64,000 nucleotides of DNA, taken from assembly GCA_016721765.1 (NCBI GenBank), contig JADKHO010000001.1:1538001-1602000 (forward strand), in the 5' to 3' direction. Positions 37,327 through 45,597 of this stretch are shown here, piece after piece; the stretch's first letter is position 1, and each line of letters starts with the position of its first letter. The notes beneath the pieces are model-generated. The model saw nothing but the letters and a program-made list of their open reading frames with translations. It did not search any database and was not told the DNA's origin. The translations under genes were made by a program, and so were the position numbers. The DNA is from Bacteroidota bacterium. GTDB lineage: Bacteria; Bacteroidota; Bacteroidia; UBA4408.

Positions 37327-38094
37327 ATGAAAAAATTAACTACACTCATCGCATTTTTAATTACAATGAACGCAATTGCTCAAACTCCGGGTTTGGGGAA
37401 TGAAACAGAAATAAATAAAACAGATGCCAATAAGTTAAAACAGGGTTTGTGGAAAGAAAAAGCCGGAAATATGAACATGGTAGGAACCTATCAAAACAAT
37501 AAAAAGGATGGCGCCTGGAAAACCTACTATCCGGATGGTATGATTGGTAACATCGACGAATACAAGGATGATAAACGCAACGGAATAAGTTTGGAAATTA
37601 AAAATAACGGGTACCTGCGAAAAGAATGCTACTACAAGAACGATATATTAGAAGGAACTTACAAGTTATTTAGTACCAGCGGTCGTGCCGAACTCGAATC
37701 GAATTATAAAAATGGTAAATTGAATGGCCCTAAAAAAGTTTACTACCAAAACGCAACCCTGCAAGAAGAGAGTTTTTATGTTGACGATAAAAGAGATGGT
37801 CTTACTAAATGGTATTACGACGATGGAAAGGTGTCGATTGAGTATAACTATGTAAAGGGAAGCTTAGAAGGCATTCAAAAGTCTTTTTACAAAAATGGAA
37901 ATCTGAACTCCGAAACCATGTACAAAAGCAACCAAATGCAAGGCGATTACAAGGAATACTTTGAAGATGGTAAAATCTTAAAAATCGCAGGAAGCTATGT
38001 AGCTGATAAAAAGGAAGGTACTTGGAAAGAGTTTGATAAGGAAGGAAAACTGCTTAAAACAGAAAAGTATAAAAACGATGAATTGGTTAAATAA
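37327..38094 (+). CDS. MORN-repeat / YwqK-like exported protein
   Basis: A 255-residue protein with a signal peptide (LTTLIAFLITMNAIAQ) and about ten imperfect repeats of roughly 23 residues with a G..K.Y...G pattern (for example GAWKTYYPDGMIGNIDEY, GTWKEFDKEGKLLKTEKY). Such MORN-like repeats are found in the YwqK antitoxin family and in many secreted Bacteroidota proteins. No toxin partner is present, so an antitoxin role is not supported. Its terminator is at 38113-38147. Confidence 0.85.
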   Translation: MKKLTTLIAFLITMNAIAQTPGLGNETEINKTDANKLKQGLWKEKAGNMNMVGTYQNNKKDGAWKTYYPDGMIGNIDEYKDDKRNGISLEIKNNGYLRKECYYKNDILEGTYKLFSTSGRAELESNYKNGKLNGPKKVYYQNATLQEESFYVDDKRDGLTKWYYDDGKVSIEYNYVKGSLEGIQKSFYKNGNLNSETMYKSNQMQGDYKEYFEDGKILKIAGSYVADKKEGTWKEFDKEGKLLKTEKYKNDELVK

Positions 38095-38112
38095 TGGGTA
38101 GTAATGAATTGG

Positions 38113-38147
38113 AAAGCCTTTAAATACAAGCTATTTAAAGGCTTTTT
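38113..38147 (+). terminator. Intrinsic terminator after the YwqK-like gene
   Basis: AAAGCCTTTAAATA pairs perfectly (14 bp) with TATTTAAAGGCTTT around the loop CAAGC, followed by more T residues. Confidence 0.85.
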
Positions 38148-38164
38148 CATTTCTGTGTATTTCG

Positions 38165-38172
38165 TAACTTTG
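38165..38172 (+). promoter_or_regulatory. Bacteroidota -7 box for gpmI
   Basis: TAACTTTG matches TAnnTTTG, lies directly after the terminator and 18 bases before the gpmI ATG. Confidence 0.65.
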
Positions 38173-38190
38173 TAAAAAAATATCGAAAAT

Positions 38191-39714
38191 ATGGCTGAAT
38201 CGAAAAAAGTAGTGCTCGTAATTATGGATGGCTGGGGTATTGGCGATGGTTCAAAATCGGATGTTATTGCCAATTCAAACACACCTTTTGTAGACAGCCT
38301 CTACAAAAATTATCCGCATTCATGGTTGTTGACTTCTGGAGAGCACGTAGGCTTGCCGGATGGACAAATGGGCAACTCAGAAGTGGGTCATCTCAATATT
38401 GGTGCAGGACGTATTGTGTACCAAGATTTGGTTATGATTAATAAAGCCATCAAGGAAAAAACAATTGATACTAATCCAATTTTAATGGAAGCATTTGAAT
38501 ATGCTAAGAAAAATAAGGTCAAAATTCATTTGATGGGCTTGGTTTCCAATGGCGGAGTGCATTCATCACAAGAGCACTTGCACAAACTGTGTAGTATGGC
38601 CCAAGAACATCAGCTTCAAAATGTTTTTGTGCATTGCTTTACCGATGGGCGTGATACTGATCCAAAAAGCGGACTCGGATTTATTTCAAAATTGCAGCAA
38701 CATCTAAGTACTACTACTGTTAAGATAGCAAGTATATGCGGCAGGTATTATGCAATGGACCGCGACAAACGCTGGGAGCGCGTAAAACTCGCATACAATT
38801 TATTAGTGAAGGGTGAAGGTGATAAAGCACAGGATCCGCTAAAAGCTATTCAGGAAGCTTATGCTAACAACATTACAGATGAATTTATTAAACCCATTGT
38901 AATAACCAACTCTAACAATGAACCGCTAGCTACTATTGCGGATAAGGATGTGGTAATATGTTTTAATTTTAGAACAGATCGCTGTCGTGAGATTACTGAA
39001 GTGCTGAGCCAAAAGGATTTTCCCGAATTTGATATGAAGCGCAAAGAACTGTTTTATGTGACCATGACAAATTACGACGATACTTTTTTGAATGTGAAAC
39101 CGGTATTTGATAAGGATAATTTGAATATGACCTTAGGAGAAGTAATGAGTAAAGCCGGTAAAAAACAAATTCGGATAGCTGAAACTGAAAAATATCCGCA
39201 CGTTACCTTCTTTTTCTCCGGTGGAAGAGAAGCCGTTTTTGAAGGCGAAACCCGCTTGCTTATTCAGTCACCAAAAGTGGCAACTTATGATTTGCAACCC
39301 GAAATGAGCGCACACGGAATTGCCGATGCGATTTGTACCGAACTTAAAAACAAAGCTGTTGATTTTGTGTGCTTAAATTTCGCTAATGCAGATATGGTTG
39401 GACATACCGGTGTTTATGCTGCCGTTCAAAAGGCTGTCGAAACTGTTGATAGTTGTGTAAAGCAAGTTGTGCAGACAGGTGTTGCAAATGGATACTCCTT
39501 TATTATTATTGCCGATCACGGAAATGCCGACTTCGAAATTAATGCGGATGGCAGTCCAAATACTGCTCACACAACAAATCCGGTTCCTTGTATTTTAATT
39601 GATGCTCAATTTAAACTTATAAATAAGGGCAAGCTGGCAGATGTTGCACCTACTATTTTAAAGTTGATGCAGATTCCACAACCTTCCGAAATGACCGGTA
39701 TTTCTTTGGTGTAG
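38191..39714 (+). CDS. gpmI: 2,3-bisphosphoglycerate-independent phosphoglycerate mutase
   Basis: Interconverts 3- and 2-phosphoglycerate in glycolysis, using two Mn2+ ions. The 507 residues begin with VVLVIMDGWGIGD (metal Asp13), the phosphorylated Ser63 lies in GQMGNSEVGHLNIGAGRIV, and the rest matches the family: FTDGRDTDPKSG, the metal-binding CFNFRTDRCREIT, and NFANADMVGHTGVY then IIADHGNAD. The length is normal. It has its own promoter. No terminator is seen between it and the structured RNA region behind it. Confidence 0.97.
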   Translation: MAESKKVVLVIMDGWGIGDGSKSDVIANSNTPFVDSLYKNYPHSWLLTSGEHVGLPDGQMGNSEVGHLNIGAGRIVYQDLVMINKAIKEKTIDTNPILMEAFEYAKKNKVKIHLMGLVSNGGVHSSQEHLHKLCSMAQEHQLQNVFVHCFTDGRDTDPKSGLGFISKLQQHLSTTTVKIASICGRYYAMDRDKRWERVKLAYNLLVKGEGDKAQDPLKAIQEAYANNITDEFIKPIVITNSNNEPLATIADKDVVICFNFRTDRCREITEVLSQKDFPEFDMKRKELFYVTMTNYDDTFLNVKPVFDKDNLNMTLGEVMSKAGKKQIRIAETEKYPHVTFFFSGGREAVFEGETRLLIQSPKVATYDLQPEMSAHGIADAICTELKNKAVDFVCLNFANADMVGHTGVYAAVQKAVETVDSCVKQVVQTGVANGYSFIIIADHGNADFEINADGSPNTAHTTNPVPCILIDAQFKLINKGKLADVAPTILKLMQIPQPSEMTGISLV

Positions 39715-39770
39715 AACAATTCTTAAAAAATTTTCTGATTTGTGTAACCTTTGCTTCTCGGCAGAGGTAT

Positions 39771-39880
39771 AAGAGTTGTGTTTTTTCTAGGATTGAGATT
39801 CTTGCGCTTTCCGGCATATTTTGACAAAACATTTAATTGCATTCACCACCGTGAATACAAAATTGCCGGGAGCGCAAGAA
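39771..39880 (+). ncRNA. Structured RNA element, tandem copy 1
   Basis: The copy has a 5' box (TTTTTTCTAGGATTGAGA at 39781-39798) identical to copy 2. A long stem follows: 39799-39807 pairs with 39872-39880 (TTCTTGCGC/GCGCAAGAA), then 39811-39816 with 39864-39869 (CCGGCA/TGCCGG). Inside the stem is a perfect hairpin ATTCAC-CACC-GTGAAT at 39841-39856. Copy 2 has the same layout with different stem bases. No protein frame is conserved. Possibly related to known Bacteroidota RNA motifs such as Flavo-1, which I cannot check. Confidence 0.75.
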
Positions 39881-39953
39881 CTTAATTCGGAAAAGAGAGT
39901 TCTCTGAAAAAAAAATATAAAAAACTGAAACCTTGTACTTCTTTTTTAAGTTA

Positions 39954-40067
39954 AAGAGTCAAGTGTTTTTTCTAGGATTGAGAAGCTTATGACTCCGGTG
40001 GATTTTAAAAAGACATTTTTAAACTATTCATCACCGTGAAAACCTAAATCTACCGGAGCTCATAGGT
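39954..40067 (+). ncRNA. Structured RNA element, tandem copy 2
   Basis: The 5' box recurs at 39966-39983, preceded by AAGAGTCAAGTG. The long stem is formed by 39985-40005 with 40046-40067: GGATTT/AAATCT, CTCCGGT/ACCGGAG and GCTTATGA with TCATAGGT, with one bulged base (40059) and G-U pairs. The inner hairpin reads ATTCATCACCGTGAA at 40026-40040, with one stem pair changed from C-G to U-G relative to copy 1. The stem shares no sequence with copy 1, so pairing rather than sequence has been kept. Confidence 0.75.
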
Positions 40068-40140
40068 CTCATCTAATAAGAAAGCTGATTAGTATTGATT
40101 TTCATAAAGTTAAATTTTTAAGGGGTTAATTATTTAACAT

Positions 40141-40167
40141 GCAAAGGCGCGGTTTCCGCGCCTTTGC
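40141..40167 (+). terminator. Strong GC-rich hairpin terminating the structured RNA region
   Basis: GCAAAGGCGCGG pairs perfectly (12 bp) with CCGCGCCTTTGC around a TTT loop. A long T run is missing (TATTTC follows), so termination is likely but not textbook. Confidence 0.75.
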
Positions 40168-40209
40168 TATTTCAACCCACTCCGTTTTATTTTCTACTCT
40201 TGCTTTTTA

Positions 40210-40217
40210 TATCTTTG
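40210..40217 (+). promoter_or_regulatory. Bacteroidota -7 box for the radical SAM gene
   Basis: TATCTTTG matches TAnnTTTG and lies 13 bases before the GTG start at 40231. It implies that the radical SAM gene can be transcribed independently of the RNA elements upstream. Confidence 0.6.
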
Positions 40218-40230
40218 AAAAAAGATTGTT

Positions 40231-41730
40231 GTGAACCACATTTTATTATTTAATCCAAGGGCCGCCAATTCTAAGCCTCGTATCCCTAATTCCATTCTTT
40301 CGGTTGCCGCGAGTATTGAGGGTACTTATGAGTATGTAATCGTAGATGGAAACTTAGAGGATGCCCCACTTCAAAAAATTATGACTTACCTCCGATCAGG
40401 TACTTTTAAGTATTTTGGAGTAACATGTATGCCAGGTCCGCAATTAAAGGAAGCAATTCCATTCACCAAAATTATCAGAGCAGAATTCCCAGCGCTTAAA
40501 ATATTTTGGGGCGGTTATTTTGCCAGCAATCAATACAAATCTGTTTTAAATTCATCCTGGGTAGATGTCGTAATTAATGGCCCAGGTGATAAGGCTTTTC
40601 CTGCATTGATAAAGGCTATGGAGAGAAATGAGGACTTGGAACAAATACCCAATTTGATTTTTAAAAAAGGAGATAGTTTTATTAAAACTAAAAAAGATGA
40701 ATTGTATGATATGGATACCTTAAATCCATTGCCTTACCAAAAACTCAATTCATTTTACCCACTCCATAAGTACTTAGGAAGAACGTATTTGGGAACTAAA
40801 ACAATTGCATATCATTCCAGTTTCGGATGCCCTTTTACTTGCTCGTTTTGCGCCGTGGTGCCCATCTATAATGCACGATGGAAGGGCAAATCGGCTCAAG
40901 GTATCTACACCGATATTAAATACCTGAAGACTAATTTTGGAGGAAATGCCATAGAGTTTCACGACAATAATTTTTTTGTTTCCGAAAAAAGAACAGTGGA
41001 ATTTGCTAAATTAATTCACCCTGAAGGTCTGGTTTGGTGGGGTGAAGGAAGAATTGATACCATTCATAAATACTCCGATGAATCTTTAAAAATTATGCGC
41101 GATTCGGGTTGTAAAATGATTTTTTTTGGGGCTGAAACCGGGAACGATGCAGTTTTAAAGCGGATGGATAAGGGCGGCACACAAACCGGTCAGCAAATCA
41201 TGGATTTTGCAGCTCGAATGAAAAAGGTGGATATAATTCCTGAATATTCTTTTGTGCTCGGTCTGCCAGGTGATTCACCCGAACAAGTGATGGCACAAAT
41301 TGATGAAGACATCGCTTTTATTAAACGTATAAAGGAAATAAATCCGGATACTGAAATTATTATTTACCTCTATAGCCCTGTTCCAACCGAAGGCTCAGAG
41401 ATGTATGAACAAGTTTTAAAAAGTGGGTTTCGTTTTCCGGAGCACCTCGAAGATTGGTTAAGCCCAGCTTGGGAAAAATTTGATTTGCGCAAAAATCCTT
41501 TAACCCCATGGCTTAACGCAGAAATGATTGACAAAATAAAGAATTTTGAAACCGTGTTGAATGGTTACTTTCCAACTGTTTCCGATGTTCGACTTAGTCC
41601 GGCTAAACGAAAAATTATAAGTACCCTTTCAAAAATCCGCTACCAAACAGGGTTTCACCAGTATCCAATTGAAATTAAAGCTTTACAAAAGCTTTGGAAG
41701 TATCGCCAACCGGAGATTCAAGGGTTTTAG
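40231..41730 (+). CDS. B12-binding-domain radical SAM protein
   Basis: A 499-residue enzyme with a GTG start. The N-terminal part (about 1-140) looks like a cobalamin-binding Rossmann domain (NSILSVAASIEGTYEYVIVDG, FGVTCMPGPQLKEAIPF), although the usual DxHxxG motif is not evident. The radical SAM core has the cluster motif CPFTCSFC with Cys200, Cys204 and Cys207, then IEFHDNNFFVSEKRTVEF and FGAETGNDAVLKRMDKGGT. It belongs to the BchE-like class, many of which methylate unreactive carbons. The substrate is unknown. A methyltransferase gene follows after 12 bases. Confidence 0.88.
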   Translation: MNHILLFNPRAANSKPRIPNSILSVAASIEGTYEYVIVDGNLEDAPLQKIMTYLRSGTFKYFGVTCMPGPQLKEAIPFTKIIRAEFPALKIFWGGYFASNQYKSVLNSSWVDVVINGPGDKAFPALIKAMERNEDLEQIPNLIFKKGDSFIKTKKDELYDMDTLNPLPYQKLNSFYPLHKYLGRTYLGTKTIAYHSSFGCPFTCSFCAVVPIYNARWKGKSAQGIYTDIKYLKTNFGGNAIEFHDNNFFVSEKRTVEFAKLIHPEGLVWWGEGRIDTIHKYSDESLKIMRDSGCKMIFFGAETGNDAVLKRMDKGGTQTGQQIMDFAARMKKVDIIPEYSFVLGLPGDSPEQVMAQIDEDIAFIKRIKEINPDTEIIIYLYSPVPTEGSEMYEQVLKSGFRFPEHLEDWLSPAWEKFDLRKNPLTPWLNAEMIDKIKNFETVLNGYFPTVSDVRLSPAKRKIISTLSKIRYQTGFHQYPIEIKALQKLWKYRQPEIQGF

Positions 41731-41742
41731 AAAGGAAGGGCA

Positions 41743-42420
41743 ATGAACATCATTAGAAAGATTTTTCGCAAAATTTTATCCATCAGCCTACAGCCTATAT
41801 TAAAACGTTATTTGGATAGCCCACGAAATTATTCCTATCAAGATCTGAAATTGCGCATTGCTCCTGGAGTATTTCATCCCGGATTTTTTTTTAGTACAAC
41901 ATTCTTATTGGATCACCTCAAAGCGCTAAACTTACACGAAAAATCATTTTTGGAATTAGGCGCAGGAAGTGCATTGTTATCGTTTTATGCCAATGCACAA
42001 GGTGCACAAGTTACAGCAAGCGATATAAGTGAAACGGTGCTTTCCAATATAACATTCAATCAGCTAGTGAATCAGCAAAAGTTCCGGCTTATTCATTCTA
42101 ATTTATTTAAGGATATCCCAGCACAAAAATTCGACATTATTGTAATTAACCCCCCGTATTATAAAAGGAATCCTAAAACGGAAGCTCAATATGCATGGTA
42201 TTGCGGAGAAGGCTTAGATTATTTTTACAACTTGTTTCAATCCTTGCGCGATTATATTTTAAGTGAATCAGCTGTTTTGATGGTGCTTTCAGAAGATTGC
42301 GATGTGATTGAAATAAAATCAATTGCTGCAAAAAATAATTTTACCCTAAAGGAAATTAAACGAAAGCGCATTTGGATGGAAGAAAATTATATTTTTCAAG
42401 TAAAATCCAATATGCAATAA
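41743..42420 (+). CDS. Class I SAM-dependent methyltransferase (PrmC/RsmC-like)
   Basis: A 225-residue protein with a Rossmann methyltransferase fold. The SAM motif is FLELGAGSALLSFYA (about 65-79), motif II is TASDISETVLSNI and the catalytic NPPYY lies in IVINPPYYKRNP (about 129-140). NPPY is typical of enzymes methylating a planar amide or base nitrogen. The N-terminus is amphipathic and basic (IIRKIFRKILSISLQPIL). It lies 12 bases behind the radical SAM gene, likely co-transcribed. The substrate is not known. Confidence 0.85.
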   Translation: MNIIRKIFRKILSISLQPILKRYLDSPRNYSYQDLKLRIAPGVFHPGFFFSTTFLLDHLKALNLHEKSFLELGAGSALLSFYANAQGAQVTASDISETVLSNITFNQLVNQQKFRLIHSNLFKDIPAQKFDIIVINPPYYKRNPKTEAQYAWYCGEGLDYFYNLFQSLRDYILSESAVLMVLSEDCDVIEIKSIAAKNNFTLKEIKRKRIWMEENYIFQVKSNMQ

Positions 42421-42510
42421 TTAAAGGGGGCTTAAAGTCATTGAATGACGACGCATGTAAAATTGACTCGTCTAACTTTATCGACTAAATAAGTGTTTAA
42501 TTTTATTTTC

Positions 42511-42518
42511 TATCTTTA
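42511..42518 (+). promoter_or_regulatory. Near-consensus -7 box for the nucleotidyltransferase gene
   Basis: TATCTTTA differs from TAnnTTTG only at the last base and lies 4 bases before the ATG at 42523, which is unusually close. Confidence 0.35.
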
Positions 42519-42522
42519 AAAA

Positions 42523-43482
42523 ATGGAAATTGCCCTAAAGGAAAGCAGCACTTCAACTAGCACAAAACTCAGCACACAGGCTGCTGCATTGTTGAAAACA
42601 TTGCTTTATTTCGATATTTTTAATTACCCTTTGACATCTTCCGAATTGCTTGAATATTGCCAAGGTGATACGATTGATGCCTGCGAAATGGCAAAATCTT
42701 TAGAGGTATTAACACAAAAGAACTACATCATTAAACAGGGTGAATTTTATTTTCTTTCCGATAGAGAAGCATTAATTGAGCGGAGAAAAAACGGAAATGC
42801 TGAAGCTGAAAAAAAAATGAAAGTGGCGCAGTACATGTCGGATTTTATCTCAAAATTTCCCTTTGTACAATCCGTTAGCATTTCGGGTTCGCTTTCCAAA
42901 AACTACATGGACAAGGAATCCGATATTGATTTTTTTATCATCACCACCCCGCATCGTTTGTGGCTTTGCAGAGGAATTTTGGTGGCATTCAAAAAGATTG
43001 TACTATTCAATTCACGAAAACATTTTTGCATTAATTATTACCTCGATAGTGAAAACCTTGAGATTCCCGATAGAAATATTTTTACCGCCACAGAAATAGT
43101 TTTTTTAAAACCCACTTTTAATCTAGAGTTGTTTAAAAAATTTAGAGCAAGTAATGACTGGTGTGCTTGCTACTATCCGAATAAAGCAACAGTTGAGAAT
43201 AGTGAGCTAATAAATTCCAAAAATGGTTTAATGAAGAAGGTTTTGGAAAAGTTGTTGGCTGGTTATTTAGGTGAGAAACTAGACAGCTTTTTTTTCAAAA
43301 TGACATTAAATCGTTGGAAGAAAAAATTCCCGCATTTTAATACCGAAGAATTTGATTTAAATCTTCGATCCCGTAAAAATGTTTCAAAGCATCATCCACG
43401 CGGCTATCAAAAAATAGTACTGGAATCATTTCAGGAAAAAATTCGCGATTTCGAACTGCGATTTAATGTTAAACTGCATTAA
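42523..43482 (+). CDS. Nucleotidyltransferase-domain protein with N-terminal winged-helix-like region
   Basis: A 319-residue protein. Residues about 20-80 resemble a small winged helix (LLKTLLYFDIFNYPLTSSELLEY). The nucleotidyltransferase motif is GSLSKNYMDKESDIDFFI: GS at 122-123 and the metal-binding DxD pair at 134/136. The C-terminal part (about 150-319) is helical and has no clear domain. The pol-beta-type core would transfer a nucleotide to an unknown acceptor, perhaps an aminoglycoside-like or glycan precursor. It follows the methyltransferase by 102 bases with a weak promoter in between. Confidence 0.8.
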   Translation: MEIALKESSTSTSTKLSTQAAALLKTLLYFDIFNYPLTSSELLEYCQGDTIDACEMAKSLEVLTQKNYIIKQGEFYFLSDREALIERRKNGNAEAEKKMKVAQYMSDFISKFPFVQSVSISGSLSKNYMDKESDIDFFIITTPHRLWLCRGILVAFKKIVLFNSRKHFCINYYLDSENLEIPDRNIFTATEIVFLKPTFNLELFKKFRASNDWCACYYPNKATVENSELINSKNGLMKKVLEKLLAGYLGEKLDSFFFKMTLNRWKKKFPHFNTEEFDLNLRSRKNVSKHHPRGYQKIVLESFQEKIRDFELRFNVKLH

Positions 43483-43522
43483 TTTGTGAGTTGCAATTGC
43501 ACTTTTCTCTCTTATTTCTTAA

Positions 43523-43530
43523 TAGCTTTG
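43523..43530 (+). promoter_or_regulatory. Bacteroidota -7 box for the S41 protease
   Basis: TAGCTTTG matches TAnnTTTG and lies 33 bases before the ATG at 43564. Confidence 0.5.
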
Positions 43531-43563
43531 CTCCTCAATTAAAAATTCATTTCTGATTCTTGC

Positions 43564-45177
43564 ATGGACCCTAAAAAGCATTCTCCTTTTCAACCTTTCT
43601 TTTATGCGCTCGTGTTAGCACTAGGTGTATTTCTAGGGTATAAAATAAATCAATCCTCTAACCTCGGAATGTTGATTCCCGGTATGAAAAATTCCGGTTC
43701 CGGTAAAGTAAATCAAGTTTTGAATTACATCGAGCAGGAGTATGTGGATACCATTAGCAAAGCGCGTTTAACTGATGAAGCAATAACTTCATTACTGCAA
43801 AACTTGGATCCACACTCGGCATATATACCGGCTAGTGAAGTGCAGGCAATGAATGAGCCTATGCAGGGAAATTTTGAAGGAATTGGTATCGAGTTTAATA
43901 TTCTTAACGATACCATAATTGTGGTTGCAGCCTTAGCGGGTGGCCCTTCTGAAGCACTTGGAATTAAAGCAGGTGACAGAATTGTGAAAATAGAAGCTGA
44001 AAATGTGGGTGGAATCAAAATTAAAAATAACGATGTGCTCAAACGCTTGCGGGGCGAGGGTGGTACAAAAGTTAAAATAAGCATTAAGCGCAGAGGTATA
44101 GCAAAACTAATGGACTATACCATTACCCGGGGTAAAATTCCAATTTACAGTGTGGATGCTGCATATATGTTAAACAACACAACAGGGTATATTAAAGTTA
44201 GTCGATTTGCAGCAACCACTTATGACGAGTTTTTAAAAGCTTCTGATGATTTGCTCGATAAAGGAATGCTTAGTCTTGTGTTAGATTTGCGCGGCAACCC
44301 CGGTGGGTACTTAAACACCGCCATAAGTATTTGTGATGAGTTTCTTTCGAGTGGAAAAAAAATTGTGTACACCAAAGGAAAGTCCCATCCTCGTGAAGAT
44401 TACACAGCCACATCTTCAGGTAGCCTCGAAAAAATTAAGCTAGCTGTTTTAATTGATGAAGGATCTGCCAGTGCGAGCGAAATTGTTAGTGGAGCGATTC
44501 AAGACAACGATCGAGGGACTATCATTGGAAGGCGTTCTTTCGGGAAGGGCTTAGTACAGCAGCAAAGCGATTTTCAGGATGGTTCTGCTCTTCGACTAAC
44601 CATTGCACGCTATTACACACCTACCGGAAGATGCATTCAAAAGCCTTATGTGAAAGGGGATCCGGAAGATTACTACAATGAAGAATATACACGGTATAAA
44701 CATGGAGAATTAGTAAATGCCGACAGTATTCATTTTGCAGATTCACTTAAATTTATTACTCCCATGGGAAAGGTTGTGTATGGCGGCGGCGGCATCATGC
44801 CCGATATTTTTGTGCCCTTGGATACAAGTGTGCGTTCGCGTTTTTTAACCGATTTGATTGTAAAAGGAACAATTGGCCAATTTGCTATTTCCTATTCGGA
44901 TGATGAACGAAGCAAGCTAAAAACTTATAGTTCCTATTCGGATTTTAATGCACGCTTTCAAGTAAATGAAGCCATGTTTAATAGGTTTCTAAAATATGCT
45001 GAAAAGGACAGTATTAAAACTGCAACGGCAAGAGATCTTCTAGTTTCTCGCAAAATCATAAACGAACAATTAAAAGCGTTGATTGCCCGAAATATGTGGC
45101 GAAACGAAGGCTATTATTCAGTTATGAATGCGAACGACAAATCAATTGAAGTAGCATTGAAGGAGGTAGGAAAATAA
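43564..45177 (+). CDS. S41-family carboxy-terminal processing protease
   Basis: Periplasmic protease (CtpA/Prc type) of 537 residues. The N-terminal segment (FFYALVLALGVFLGYKI) is a signal or anchor. A PDZ domain (about 105-185, MQGNFEGIGIEFNILND) precedes the catalytic domain with DLRGNPGGYL, the nucleophile Ser303 in EGSASASEI and the Lys328 in RRSFGKGLVQQ, 25 residues later as in E. coli Tsp. All catalytic residues are present. The C-terminal 90 residues are an extra domain. A bidirectional terminator follows. Confidence 0.94.
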   Translation: MDPKKHSPFQPFFYALVLALGVFLGYKINQSSNLGMLIPGMKNSGSGKVNQVLNYIEQEYVDTISKARLTDEAITSLLQNLDPHSAYIPASEVQAMNEPMQGNFEGIGIEFNILNDTIIVVAALAGGPSEALGIKAGDRIVKIEAENVGGIKIKNNDVLKRLRGEGGTKVKISIKRRGIAKLMDYTITRGKIPIYSVDAAYMLNNTTGYIKVSRFAATTYDEFLKASDDLLDKGMLSLVLDLRGNPGGYLNTAISICDEFLSSGKKIVYTKGKSHPREDYTATSSGSLEKIKLAVLIDEGSASASEIVSGAIQDNDRGTIIGRRSFGKGLVQQQSDFQDGSALRLTIARYYTPTGRCIQKPYVKGDPEDYYNEEYTRYKHGELVNADSIHFADSLKFITPMGKVVYGGGGIMPDIFVPLDTSVRSRFLTDLIVKGTIGQFAISYSDDERSKLKTYSSYSDFNARFQVNEAMFNRFLKYAEKDSIKTATARDLLVSRKIINEQLKALIARNMWRNEGYYSVMNANDKSIEVALKEVGK

Positions 45178-45179
45178 AA

Positions 45180-45208
45180 AAAAGAGAACCTGTTAAGAAT
45201 TCTCTTTT
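45180..45208. terminator. Bidirectional intrinsic terminator between the S41 protease and the Ala-rich lipoprotein
   Basis: AAAAGAGAA and TTCTCTTTT pair perfectly over 9 bases, with A and T runs on the two sides, serving both converging genes. Confidence 0.7.
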
Positions 45209-45232
45209 AAATCATTGCACAAGCGGTTAAGC

Positions 45233-45442
45233 TTAGTGAGCAGCTGTGTCAGCTGGCATTGCAGCAGAATCAACAGGTGCAGCAGCAGCAGAAGCAGCTT
45301 CAGCAGCTTTCATTACTGAATCAGCAGCAGCAGCAGCAGCCAAAGAATCAGCTTCAGCTTTAGCTTTGTCAGCAGCACCGCCACCACAAGAAGCTAATAC
45401 AACCACAGTTGCAGCTAAAAGAAGTAAAGAGATTTTTTTCAT
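45233..45442 (-). CDS. Small alanine-rich lipoprotein
   Basis: A 69-residue lipoprotein with the signal MKKISLLLLAATVVVLASC (lipobox LASC), followed by a Gly-rich spacer and an Ala/Glu/Ser/Asp-rich tail with repeated ADS and EAA units. The DNA contains a CAG/GCA triplet run on the plus strand at about 45322-45345 that could change length by slippage. It resembles the tiny Ala-rich lipoproteins common in this phylum; no function is known. The plus-strand frame over the same bases looks like an artefact of the repeat. Confidence 0.7.
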   Translation of the reverse strand: MKKISLLLLAATVVVLASCGGGAADKAKAEADSLAAAAAADSVMKAAEAASAAAAPVDSAAMPADTAAH

Positions 45443-45548
45443 TTTTGGTTAAGTTTATTTTGTTTATAATGGCGTAAAAGTAAACGAATTATAAAAACAG
45501 ACTCTATTTTTTTCAATTATTTAGTAACAACTATTTGTGAATAATTCC

Positions 45549-45556
45549 TACTTTTG
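45549..45556 (+). promoter_or_regulatory. Bacteroidota -7 box for superoxide dismutase
   Basis: TACTTTTG matches TAnnTTTG and lies 41 bases before the ATG at 45598. Confidence 0.55.
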
Positions 45557-45597
45557 AACTTCTTCTACCTTTAACTCTCAAACTAAAAAATAAAAAC

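Noticed and set aside
37327..38094. A toxin-antitoxin system based on the YwqK-like gene
   Set aside because: The protein is exported and no toxin gene lies next to it; the repeat resembles the antitoxin family only by its MORN-like pattern.
40081..40230. A cobalamin riboswitch upstream of the B12-binding radical SAM gene
   Set aside because: No B12-box or comparable conserved cobalamin riboswitch motif was seen, and the tandem layout does not resemble one.
45246..45452. A 68-residue frame on the plus strand over the Ala-rich lipoprotein
   Set aside because: A triplet repeat keeps several frames open; the minus-strand frame has a real lipoprotein signal and this one does not.
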